Shown here: piece by piece, positions 11,700 through 21,005 of the stretch
How the letters are laid out: the number at the start of each line of letters is the position of its first letter
Position numbering within the stretch: the stretch's first letter is position 1
Assembly (NCBI GenBank): GCA_951802425.1
Contig: OX637796.1
Coordinates: forward strand, 4,030,001 to 4,094,000
Length of the DNA: 64,000 nt
Direction of reading: 5' to 3'
Source: Clavaria fumosa
Lineage: Eukaryota; Basidiomycota; Agaricomycetes; Agaricales; Clavariaceae
Translations under genes and position numbers: made by a program
Notes under the pieces: model-generated
The model's input: the letters and a program-made list of their open reading frames with translations, nothing else
Database searches by the model: none
What the model was told of the DNA's origin: nothing

Positions 11700-12977
11700 A
11701 TGACTGTACAGCCACGGCAGAGCCATTCAGTCACCCTATTCGCCTCAGGATCAAATGGCCGAGGCCAATTGGCAAGAGATTCTCGTGAAGATTCACGGTA
11801 TTTCTCTCCATGCATCTTTTCTTCACCATCAAGAATAAGCTCGCTGCCGCCTTCCGCTGGTATTAGTCAATTAGTCTCAGGCGCAAATCATACCATCGTC
11901 GCCCTCCATCACCATGGCACGCCGGGCGTCAGTCTCTGGGGTTGTGGTGACAACTCACGAGGCCAACTTGGTCCCGGCAACGCGAGCGCGCTGGTGTTCC
12001 ATCCACTGGAGATCATTTCACTTCGTCCAGAATTCGCAGAGTATTACCCACGCCTCATTGCGGCAGCCTGGGAAACGTCTTTCGTGGTTCTTTCGTCTGA
12101 TTACTCTGGGAAAGGCGACTTGGTGCTCTCTGTCGGTGCAGACGACTGGGGTGATCTGGGCGCAGAACCTTCAGAAACAGGGCTTCAAGTGATGAAATTC
12201 GATCATCTTGTTGATCCCGATGGTCAACCACTCGATGCGAACACCTTGCACGTCAAGGCTGTCGTCGCTGGCCCCCACCATGTTGTCCTGCACTTGCAGA
12301 CCGGAGGACAACCCCGGCTTACTCAGGACTTCCTTGTTGGCTGGGGCGCCTCACGTCATGGTCAATTGGGCCCCAAACGCTGCGCGAGTTCCAAGTCTCT
12401 TGCCTGCACACCTCTCCCACAGATAATCGAGATCTGTCCTCCAGCATCACAGATCTCCAACATCGCGCTCGGCAACCAACACACGGTCCTTCAGATTTCT
12501 TCCGGTGACCTATTTGGCTTCGGATCAGACCGCAAAGGCCAGTTACGGGATTTACAGACTCTCAAGTCTGTCGTCGAAGTGGCTTGTACATGGAATGGGA
12601 CCTATGTCCTCGCAAACGGGGTTGGGCTGCTCTCAACGGGAAGCCACGAGCGAGGCCAACTCGGTCGATCCGTGAATCGAGACGCCCTGGACCTTGTCCA
12701 GTTTCCTGACCTGGACATGCACACCCAAGTCAAGCGCATCGCGTGCGGCAGCGAGCATGTGCTTTGCAAGGTCGGCGAGGACGAGGTCTGGGCGTGGGGT
12801 TGGAACGAGCATGGAAACTTGGGTATCGGCTCGACTAACGACGTGACAGTACCGACACGGATTTGGCCTCCTGAGGACGAACACCAGTTGAGCCCCATAC
12901 GCGGATCGGTACATGGTATTTGGGCTGGCTGTGGGACTAGTTGGATTGCCTTAGAACACAACCCGCCACTGTTGTGA
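11700..12977 (+). CDS. RCC1-repeat protein
   Basis: Single exon of 425 codons starting MTVQPRQSHSVTLFASGSNGRGQL. RCC1-type repeats are visible: FASGSNGRGQLA, WGCGDNSRGQLG, SVGADDWGDLG, GWGASRHGQLG, FGFGSDRKGQL, STGSHERGQLG and WAWGWNEHGNLG, consistent with a seven-bladed beta propeller. Length and architecture resemble the yeast Ats1-like group rather than the nuclear Ran exchange factor, but the partner cannot be read from sequence. No signal peptide or membrane segment. It is divergent to the GRAM-VASt gene and convergent with the Swi5-like gene. Confidence 0.85.
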   Translation: MTVQPRQSHSVTLFASGSNGRGQLARDSREDSRYFSPCIFSSPSRISSLPPSAGISQLVSGANHTIVALHHHGTPGVSLWGCGDNSRGQLGPGNASALVFHPLEIISLRPEFAEYYPRLIAAAWETSFVVLSSDYSGKGDLVLSVGADDWGDLGAEPSETGLQVMKFDHLVDPDGQPLDANTLHVKAVVAGPHHVVLHLQTGGQPRLTQDFLVGWGASRHGQLGPKRCASSKSLACTPLPQIIEICPPASQISNIALGNQHTVLQISSGDLFGFGSDRKGQLRDLQTLKSVVEVACTWNGTYVLANGVGLLSTGSHERGQLGRSVNRDALDLVQFPDLDMHTQVKRIACGSEHVLCKVGEDEVWAWGWNEHGNLGIGSTNDVTVPTRIWPPEDEHQLSPIRGSVHGIWAGCGTSWIALEHNPPLL

Positions 12978-13304
12978 CGAATCACATGGACCGCCACAGC
13001 GAGGATTGGGCGAAGAGATTACGCATCAATCTCACCGCTGGGGACGCGCGGGGACGTCAGACGTGAGAATCTAGCACAGTCAGCGATGATGTGATGATAT
13101 CCGATTTGCGACGCAAATTCGATCGCACTGGTTATCACTATGCAAGTTGAGCAAAATTAGCCTTACGGTCCGTGTATGCCCGTTCTTCGTCCGACGGAAG
13201 GTCTGAAGATCTGATGCGGTTACAGCAGAACCCCGGCGTCAAGTAAAAGTATATTTGGATTGGAAAACGGCCTTCAAAGTTGACCGCGGAGTGTATGTAT
13301 GCTC
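12978..13304. other. Convergent intergenic, no gene seen
   Basis: 327 bp between the RCC1 stop and the Swi5 stop; it presumably holds both 3' UTRs. No open frame or repeat of note. Confidence 0.5.
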
Positions 13305-13696
13305 TCATTCGTCCGTCGGGAGGTCGAGGTCAAGATGAATCTGTCTAATAGTCATTTGCTTTAATGCGGCCAACTAGTGGCTACGTTGACATCATGCAGA
13401 GATAATCACAAGTCACCACTTACCCTGCCAATCAGAATCTGCGACACGCCTTTCAGCTTTGAGCATTTGGAAAGCCGATAAGACTTACCTGAGCAGCATC
13501 TTTGGCTTCGTTATATTTATGCAAGAGTTTGATGTGATTCGAGACAATCCTTTCGGCATCTTCGTTCTCACTGTCCGGAAGATACTGTAAATGTGCGTCC
13601 AGCTATGTCAGCGTGGGCGAACCTCAATTGATGTTGAAGAGCATCAATTTCTTGCTGCAGGGCGGCCGCCCGTGCGTGTTGCTTCTGAAAACGCAT
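13305..13696 (-). CDS. Swi5-like recombination mediator
   Basis: Minus strand. Three C-terminal exons are well supported: 13584 (or a little upstream)..13489, a 15-nt microexon 13438..13424, and 13373..13305, separated by two 50-nt introns. Joined, they read a HIKLLHKYNEAKDAAQ helix, then ILIGR, then LAALKQMTIRQIHLDLDL and stop, the signature of Swi5. Swi5 partners Sfr1 and helps Rad51 load on DNA during recombinational repair. A coiled-coil exon (KQHARAAALQQEIDALQHQL) ends near 13,625. Between it and YLPDSE the frame shifts by one base with too little room for an intron, so either the assembly has an indel or the gene is damaged. The true start may be ATG at 13,992 (MASK, followed by a GTACGA donor), not the ATG at 13,696. 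Confidence 0.68.
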
Positions 13697-14218
13697 ATAG
13701 TCAGGATAGGGCATGAACCAAGGCACTTTTCACCACTAGCCGATGCGGATATAGACGCGTGCATGAGTGCAATGTCGTGTCGTGCAATGTTTTGTTGTCG
13801 TGTTGTTTGGCGCTTGATCGCAGTTCCCCTGAAAAACCGGAACTACTGTGATTACCGTAATGACAACCCTGCCCACGCGCAACTCCACCTCACGCCACGC
13901 TGACATGTCTGACAACCACTCGAATCGGAGCTTTGTATCAAACGTGGCTCAAACTTGGAATAGAAAGGGACTCGTCGTACCTTGGATGCCATCTTCAGGG
14001 AAATCTGCATCAATTTCTGGCACTTACTCTGTTCTGTTAGAAATGGGCTGTTTCTTCCGAGCATCCTTTCGCACGCTGAGACACCTCATCAACGCCTGAA
14101 TTATGGCAGGTTATTCTTGCTCCCACTGTACATGGTGTTCAGCAGACTGTGACCCTGAGCGAACGTGGGTCGGAACCTCATGCTGGTTTTCGAACCTCTC
14201 AAGCCACCAGTCCGACGC

Positions 14219-14225
14219 TATAAAG
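14219..14225 (+). promoter_or_regulatory. Probable TATA box of the phosphodiesterase gene
   Basis: TATAAAG lies 50 bp upstream of the chosen ATG at 14,269, a plausible distance for a short 5' leader. Confidence 0.45.
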
Positions 14226-14268
14226 ACCGCACATTGTGCGCGTGGGCAAAAGCGTGATTCATCCAGAC

Positions 14269-15926
14269 ATGGTGTCCTTCATTTCCGTTTGGATCGCGAT
14301 CACAGCTTTCGCGAGCTGTTCATTGGCCGACAAGGTCTACAAGTATGTCGCCGCATTCTCCGTTGATGGGCTCCACGGCAGCGACGTCGGAAAGTACTTG
14401 GCTGTAAGGCCGAATTCGAACATAGCGCAACTACTCGATACCGGCATTGAGTATACTAACGCATTGACCTCCGCCCCATCGGATTCTTTCCCTGGGACGC
14501 TTGCCCAATATACAGGAGCCTCGCCCCGTACACATGGCGTCTGGTATGATGCCATCTGGGATCGGAGCGTCTTTGATGTTGGAAGTAATTGCACTGGACC
14601 GCCAGGAGCCATGGGCACGTCCACGTTTAACCTTATTTCTGATTTATTACATGAGTAACGCGTTCCCATTGCAGTCGTCATGGACGAATCTATTGACTTC
14701 GACTTGACCAAGCTCTTCTCAGGCGGTATTGATCCCGCCAATCTGCCAAAGACTCTCAGGGGGGGTAAATGCGTGCCCATCTTTCCCCACGAGCGGCTTC
14801 GCGTCAACACCGTCTTTGAGGTCTTGCGTTCAAAGGGCAAGGAGACCGCTTATACGGATAAGCATCCCGCGTATGATTTGGTTCGCGGGCCAAGCGGGAA
14901 CGGACTGTCAACTGGATACTTTCCAGAAATCACTAGCGTGCCCAACACAGTCGACGCCGTCATTGGCTATGACCAGATGCATGTTGATGCATTCTTGGAT
15001 TGGCTCGACGCTAAGACACCAGCCAATAGCGAGGGCATGCTAACCACTATCCCGACCCTTTTCGGTGGCAATTTCCAGTGCAGTAAGTGCGGTTTGCTAC
15101 GTCATTGCGATACTTGAGCAGCATCTAATGTTCGGATGCAGTTAATGTGGCACAAAAAACGGTTGGGTACTCTAATGCTTCCGGGAACCCATTCTCTCCA
15201 CCGTTCCTGAAAGCCATGGACTTTGTGGATGCCTCTCTTGGGAAGGTTGTCGCAAAGTTGAAAGCGAAGAATATCTTGGAAGACACTTTGATCATTGTCG
15301 CATCTAAGCACGGACAGACACCTATTGATCCTCTAAAATTCATGAAGATTGATCCAGATGCAGTTATGAATGCAACCGGAGTGCCCGTGCTCTCTCAAAC
15401 CGTACGTCACAAGTTTTTTGTTTCAATCAGCTGACTTAGGTTACTCGCGTTCTCCAGTCGGACGACGTTGCCCTCATCTTCTTGAAGTCTCAAAGTGACA
15501 CTGAAAAGGCAGTTGACGCGCTACAGGCACAACGTAAAGCGTTGGAGATTTTCGACATCATTGCGGGTGAAGAACTGCAGGATCTCGGTCTCGGTGACCC
15601 TCTTAAGGACCCAGCCGTTCCTGATATTGTGGTGAGGCCTGAGCTCGGAATTGTATATACAACGAGCACCAAGAAGATTGCCGAGCATGGTGGTTTTGGC
15701 CCTGAGGATCGGTGCGTCTCCTTTGACGCCATGTCTACTCCATATTGACTGCTTTTATAGCGGGGTTGCGTGCTTCGTCAGCAACCCTCAGATCTCGAAG
15801 ATGACAGTCTCGCGCCGAGTACACACGAAGCAGGTCGCACCCACGATGTTGAAAGCTTTGGGCTTCAATCCGGGGGAATTACAAGGTGTCGTTGCCGAAG
15901 GGACTCTGGTGCTCCCTGGATTTTAG
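14269..15926 (+). CDS. Secreted type I phosphodiesterase / alkaline-phosphatase-fold hydrolase
   Basis: Five exons: 14269..14614, 14675..15082, 15142..15401, 15458..15711, 15761..15926; 477 residues, all in phase. Residues 1-20 (VSFISVWIAITAFASCSLA) look like a signal peptide. The metal-site segment is SVDGLHGSDV; further conserved segments are GASPRTHGVWYD, LRVNTVFEVL, YTDKHPAYDLVRGPSG, VIGYDQMHVDAFLDW, IIVASKHGQTPID and AEHGGFGPEDRGVACFVS, typical of the type I phosphodiesterase/nucleotide pyrophosphatase superfamily. These enzymes hydrolyse phosphate di- or monoesters with two metal ions; the natural substrate is unknown. The first intron (14615-14674) must use a GC donor (GCACGT) to keep GPPGAMVVMDES in frame. 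There is no C-terminal membrane anchor. Confidence 0.85.
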
Positions 15927-16412
15927 TATTGAACCACAATACCTTTTGTTCGCGTTCCCCGGACCGGACCTTGACTGAACCTCCTGTTCGTACTTCCATT
16001 TGGACTCTTAACTACCTTTCTCTTGAAATGGACTGTACAAGAGAGAAATGCTTCATCTAATGGATTTCAAGTCTACTTTCTCAAGTCTACAGACAGTTGC
16101 GAGAATGAGGACGTTGGCGAAGAAGTGCGCGTTAACCAGTTAGGCTAGGACCAAAGCGCTATTAAGAAAGTGTAACGGGGCTCTCTGGGTGCTACAAGAA
16201 GGGCACGTTAATGCTGTACAGCAGATGATAACGAGCATTTGTACACTGTCATCGGCGCAGAGGGGATTACAGTGACTCAGCCATGATTTGGTTTCATCAC
16301 GCGAGATAAATATACGTACCCATCCAGCTCGAAGCGCACCAATCTCTCACTGTGGAATAGCAAACCAGACTTCTGCTTCCACGAACACATAGCAACAGAA
16401 TATATGTCAAGA
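15927..16412. other. Intergenic, no gene seen
   Basis: 486 bp between the phosphodiesterase stop and the long-TIR element. No coding frame or repeat recognised; 16,413-16,418 (GGTGCA) is the left target-site duplication of that element. Confidence 0.5.
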
Positions 16413-16418
16413 GGTGCA

Positions 16419-17330
16419 TATGAAGGACCAAACTGGACAAAATTCATATCTTTGGTAAATTATGCTTCCAGACATGCATGCACACATGTGTGCATGTATG
16501 GACATGCATGGACATGTATGTACACACATGTCCATCCATGTACATGTGTGCCCATTCATTTACATGCATGGGCATGAGCATCCATGAATGTGCATATGTG
16601 TCCATGCATGGGCACATGTGTCAATGTTGGCCCTGTGTGTGCAAATGTATGCTAATATATGTGCAAGCTTATGCTGATTTGTGCAGAATTATGCTATTAT
16701 ATGTGCAAGCCTATGCAAATTTGTGCAGAATTATGCTAATTTATGTGCAAGCTTATGCTGATTTGTGCAGAATTATGCTGATGTATGTGCAAGCCTATGC
16801 AAATTTGTGCAGAATTATGCTATTATACGTGCAAGCCTATGCAAATTTGTGCAGAATTATGTGCAAGCCTATGCAAATTTGTGCAGAATTATGCTATTAT
16901 ATGTGCAAGCCTATGCAAATTTGTGCAGAATTATGCTATTATATGTGCAAGCCTATGCAAATTTGTGCAGAATTATGCTAATGTATGTGCAAGCTTATGT
17001 CAATTTGTGCAGAATTATGCTATTAGATGTGCAGGCTTACATCAGGAAAAACCTCCCAAGCTAATTAAACTTATTGGGAGAGTCCCCATCTTATTAGTGC
17101 TAATTATCACTTATTAGGTCTAATAGTCAATAATTGTTACTAATCTATTAATAATTAGAACTTATCAGACCTAATAATTAATAGATTAGTAACAATTATT
17201 GACTATTAGACCTAATAAGTGATAATTAGCACTAATAAGATGGGGACTCTCCCAATAAGTTTAATTAGCTTGGGAGGTTTTTCCTGATGTATGCCAATTT
17301 GTGCAAGCTTATGCTAATATATGTGCAGAC
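16419..17330 (+). repeat. Left terminal inverted repeat with 42-bp tandem array
   Basis: After the terminal unique part, ~16,640-17,036 is built of tandem 42-bp units. Each has two related ~21-bp halves, of the type TGTGCAAGCCTATGCAAATT and TGTGCAGAATTATGCTATTA. Because 42 is divisible by three, the array keeps frames open and creates spurious proteins. The array is interrupted by the hairpin at 17,038-17,291 and resumes for ~40 bp after it. Confidence 0.85.
17038..17291. repeat. Near-perfect 254-bp palindrome (MITE-like hairpin)
   Basis: Arms of about 121 bp (17,038-17,158 and 17,171-17,291) with a ~12-base loop. The outer sequence is TACATCAGGAAAAACCTCCC on the left and its reverse complement on the right. 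If the outermost TA/TA is read as a target duplication, the unit is a mariner-like MITE with ends CATCAGG. It is present only in the left inverted repeat, so it arrived after the long-TIR element formed. Confidence 0.75.
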
Positions 17331-17788
17331 CTACAGATAACTCTGGTGTACTTGACAGGATTGGGTATGGCCTAATGAACTTAGGCATGAGTGGTGAAAC
17401 CCTCCTCAAAATTTGATACATATACTATGTTTCAGAGTGCTCCTACATGTATACTTCTATCCTTGCAGTATAAGATCCCACATGTATTTCCCTGGTCCTC
17501 AGTTCAAATATTATCATCTCTTGTTCCTAAACATTTCTTAGCTTTCATCCTCATTGTCCTTGACATTGCAATTGCACAGGCAATGTGGGCTGATTACACC
17601 CAGAAGCACCAATGGGCTGTATGAATCATTTGCATATTGTAATTATACACTGTATTTTACATGGCATGACAAGTAGAAATGAATAACCATGGCCTAGGCA
17701 AGGGATTAACCAGAACACTGTTTGGCAAGTTGTCCAAGAAGGAAACAGCTATGAGAGGAAGGAAGCTTTGCTAATGGCCAAGTACATG

Positions 17789-18146
17789 TGTAAGAATTCC
17801 CACCCCTTCTTACTCCACATGACTCCCCCAACCACACTGCCTCTCATGCCATCACCACCACCCCTGCCCCTACCCACATGCTCCCTCCTCCTTTTCCTTG
17901 TCACCACCCCATGTGGTGCTGCCTTGCCGGTCCCTTGTGTATCCCTCATGTATGACTCATGCAATGCACTGCCCCCTTTCCGATTATGACTCATACCTCA
18001 CATTACACACTATATAAACATGGACTCTTGTAGTGTAGTCTCCTTAGGTTGTGACTCCTCTTCCAATACAACCTTGTGCTTCTATTTGGCCAAGCCATGA
18101 ACCAGGTTCCCTCAAATGCACAGAAGTTGCATCACTCTTTGTGACA
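17789..18146 (+). mobile_element. LTR of Ty3 copy A
   Basis: Starts TGTAAGAATTCCCACC and ends GTGACA. It resembles the LTR of copy C in order of words: TGACTCAT motifs, a TATATAAA box at ~18,011, then AGGTTGTGACT at 18,046. It is followed at 18,147 by the family primer site AGTAACAACCT. No matching 3' LTR is present in the element. Confidence 0.65.
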
Positions 18147-18204
18147 AGTAACAACCTCTCCCACTGCCTACCTCTTTGGACCTAGGCACTCTCCACCCTG
18201 CCCA

Positions 18205-18795
18205 AGTCGAAGCAAGACTCGTGTATCCCGAGAAGACAGACTGGTGCACTTTTGGACAGCATATGAATGATCCGTCAGGAGAAAGGCTCTCCTGGGACTA
18301 GATATCGAGACTGACTTTGAACAACTGACACCGCCGAATATGCCTGGAGGAAGCTATGGTGACTTCCACTACCCGAGACATTCAGAAGTAACCGCATTAT
18401 TGTTCCAATGCCATTTTGCCAGCAAGAGGATCTTTACATGAGAAGATCCATTCCAAAACAACCCTTTGTCCCACAAACATTCCATCAAGTGGTGTACTTT
18501 CCGACGCAACCTGCTGGAACAGCTAGATGTTTTAGCTGAGAAACAAAGAAACAAAGACGAACTTACCAAGTTTCTATGAGGGGATGAAGATCTTGAAAGC
18601 TTCTCTAGTGAAAGCGACTACCAAAGCACTCTTGAAGAACTTACCCATTACTCTGTTGGGGTTCAGACAGACCCAGTACCAGAAGTGCCACACTGCTCTG
18701 TGCATGCCCAAACCAACCTCACCTTTCTCAGCCTAGATAGGCTACATATCGACATTTTCGCAGAACCCCCTCGAATCTACCTACAACCCGACTAA
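18205..18795 (+). pseudogene. Leader ORF of Ty3 copy A, decayed
   Basis: Corresponds to the leader ORF of copy C (55,850-56,365). Recognisable pieces are HFWTAYE, RRKALLGLD, TDFEQLTPP and RIYLQPD, with at least two stops or frameshifts. Unlike copies B and C, copy A has no TGA at the end of the leader block, so its frame runs on to just before the gag ATG. Confidence 0.5.
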
Positions 18796-18798
18796 GAC

Positions 18799-19470
18799 AT
18801 GGCGGACACCACACCTGCACCGGAACCAGCACCACCCCTCGCCCCTGCCATGTTCTCCCTAAAGATCGCCACATACTCTGGAAAGAGGGAGGAGTTCCAG
18901 ACCTTTTTGAGAAGCCTGTGTCTGGAATTCCAAGTAAACAAGGCCAAGTACCTGATGGACTTCCACAAGGTAGTCTTCTGCTTAAGCCACATGACAGAAG
19001 GATATGCTGCAGAATGGGCAAATCAAGCTGTGAATGTGCTACTAGAAGAAGGAGGCAAGCTTGTAATTTGGGCCATGTTCGAAGCTCGAATGAGAGAGGC
19101 CTTCTCTCCCATCGAGGACCAAGCCTTGGCCATGCAGGAACTTAACAACTTCAAGCAGGTACAGATGGATGCGGCACAATTTTTCCAAAGGCTTGAAACA
19201 CTCATGAACCGAGCAGGGTATGAGGAAGATACCCATTGGAATGTGATACATGCCTTGCTAATGAGGGCAGTCTACCCAAAGCTCATGGAGAAGATCCTCA
19301 CATGCACAGACCAGCCTGCGGACTACCAAGCCTTCCGCATGCTTGCCATATGCCTGGACAGGCAGCACCAATTGCACATGGCAGTACAGAGAGAAATGCA
19401 GGCACTGCCCAGCCCCTGCCCTGCCTGGAACCAACCGAGACTAATCCATGATCTTCCCACAACTCTTTAG
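18799..19470 (+). pseudogene. Truncated Gag of Ty3 copy A
   Basis: Starts MADTTPAPEPAPP and matches Gag of copy C through the capsid-like region (KVVFCLSHMTE, AAEWANQAVNVLLE, MQELNNFKQVQMDAAQFFQR, AICLDRQHQL). Homology stops at ~19,438 (CPAWNQP). The last nine codons before the stop at 19,470 come from unrelated sequence. Zinc knuckle and all of Pol are absent. The frame itself has no internal stop, so it is truncated more than mutated. Confidence 0.75.
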
Positions 19471-20109
19471 TAACCATTCCATGACCACTTACATAAGTGA
19501 TCCTGACAATAGTTGAATTCTGACACTTGGCAATTATGTCTGACCAACAAATGGCAATTCCAAGTGCAATCCATAATTCTGACAATTGCTGCTTGCCTTG
19601 CTGTTGCTCAGGCATTGTTCAGGAGTTGCTTTAGGATTTGCAGGGTGGTCTCTAGACAAGTTAGTGCATATGCCTCAATGATGTTAGGTTTTAGGGTATG
19701 GATATGGTGGCTGAAACATGTCTCTGGGCAATTTCCTTATTATTTGTCTTGCATTTTCTTCTTTGTAGATCTTCTTTGGTACTATTCCACTTCTGATAAT
19801 TCTTCAGTATATAATCCTTGAAGTAGTAAATACTACAACATACTATATAACATAAACTCAATTACCCACATATGCATAAGGATCACTGTCAAGAGCCACC
19901 TAAGTACTTGGCTGGGTATCACACAGCAGCCACCCTCTTGTGCAGTGTCTGGGTCAAACCCCTCTGTCATGCTACCCTGACCATCCCCTACCTCATCCAG
20001 TTGCATCCCTGCCACTCATTGGCAACATGACCAACATGCAGGATTCCTGCCCATTGTTGGAATTACTGCTATGCCCCCTCCTTGCCATTGTATACATTAT
20101 TAACTGGTT

Positions 20110-20765
20110 TAATTGACCTACTCTTGACAACAAATTGGCATAAGCTTGCACACATAATCCTGCACAAATTGGCATAAGCTTGCATGTATATTAGCATAAT
20201 TCTGCACAAATTTGCATAAGCTTGCACATATATTAGCATAAGCTTGCACAAATATGCATAAGCTTGCACATACATTAGCATAATTCTGCACAAATTTGCA
20301 TAGGCTTGCACATATAATAGCATAATTCTGCACAAATTTGCATAGGCTTGCACCTACATCAGCATAATTCTGCACAAATCAGCATAAGCTTGCACATAAA
20401 TTAGCATAATTCTGCACAAATTTGCATAGGCTTGCACATACATCAGCATAATTCTGCACAAATCAGCATAAGCTTGCACATATATTAGCATAATTCTGCA
20501 CAAATTTGCATAGGCTTGCACATATAATAGCATAATTCTGCACAAATCAGCATAAGCTTGCACATATATTAGCATACATTTGCACACACAGGGCCAATAT
20601 TGACACATGTGCCCATGCATGTAAATGAATGGGCACACATGTACACAGATGGACATGTGTGTACATACATGTCCATGCATGTCCATACATGCACACATGT
20701 GTGCATGCATGTCTGGAAGCATAATTTACCAAAGATATGAATTTTGTCCAGTTTGGTCCTTCATA
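20110..20765 (-). repeat. Right terminal inverted repeat with 42-bp tandem array
   Basis: Reverse complement of the left repeat: 42-bp units from ~20,115 to ~20,580, then the ATGCATG/ACATGT-rich stretch, and the terminal ~60 bp ending at 20,765. Several units differ from the left array in order and number, so the arrays have changed length independently while the outermost ~150 bp stay nearly identical. Confidence 0.85.
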
Positions 20766-20942
20766 GGTGCACCTTCAGCGATAACGCGATAACGTTTTGT
20801 TGACGTGTTGTTTGGTCGCTGCGCAGCATTGCTGCGGTGATGAACACCAACACACACGCATGGCGCCCAATTTGGCGCGCGGCTTTCTGATCCTGTTCAG
20901 CATTGAAGCAAATGGGCAGTTAACCCTGTAACCCAAACAAGG

Positions 20943-20949
20943 TATAAAA
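20943..20949 (+). promoter_or_regulatory. Probable TATA box of the ABC transporter gene
   Basis: TATAAAA lies 63 bp upstream of the ATG at 21,006. The whole promoter is squeezed between the long-TIR element (its target duplication ends at 20,771) and the start codon, about 234 bp. Confidence 0.5.
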
Positions 20950-21005
20950 GCAGTACGCCTTTTCTCCGCACCCTGCATCCTGTCTCTTGTCTCCGCCCCA
21001 GCAAG

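Larger units (their letters stand above)
16413..20771. mobile_element. Long-terminal-inverted-repeat element with 6-bp target duplication
   Basis: The element proper is 16,419-20,765 (4,347 bp). It begins TATGAAGGACCAAACTGGAC and ends with the exact reverse complement, and is flanked on both sides by GGTGCA (16,413-16,418 and 20,766-20,771). The inverted repeats run inward for several hundred bases: a unique ~60-bp end, an ATGCATG/ACATGT-rich stretch, then arrays of 42-bp units. The interior holds a hairpin (17,038-17,291), a truncated Ty3 copy (17,789-~19,438) and ~600 bp of unidentified AT-rich sequence. No transposase was recognised, so it is probably non-autonomous. The class is undetermined: 6-bp duplications are known for a few DNA transposon groups, but nothing else here identifies one. 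Confidence 0.8.

Noticed and set aside
16640..17036. CRISPR-like array
   Set aside because: Units are directly tandem with no unique spacers, and the host is a eukaryote.
16478..17117. Long open frames reading as repeated Met-Cys-Lys-Pro-Met-Gln words (also 20,069-20,722 on the minus strand)
   Set aside because: They come from the 42-bp tandem units, whose length is divisible by three; all frames stay open and the same occurs in both inverted repeats.
16413..20771. Maverick/Polinton assignment for the long-TIR element because of the 6-bp duplication
   Set aside because: No polymerase, integrase or capsid genes, only 4.3 kb, and the ends do not carry the usual AG/CT termini; class left open.
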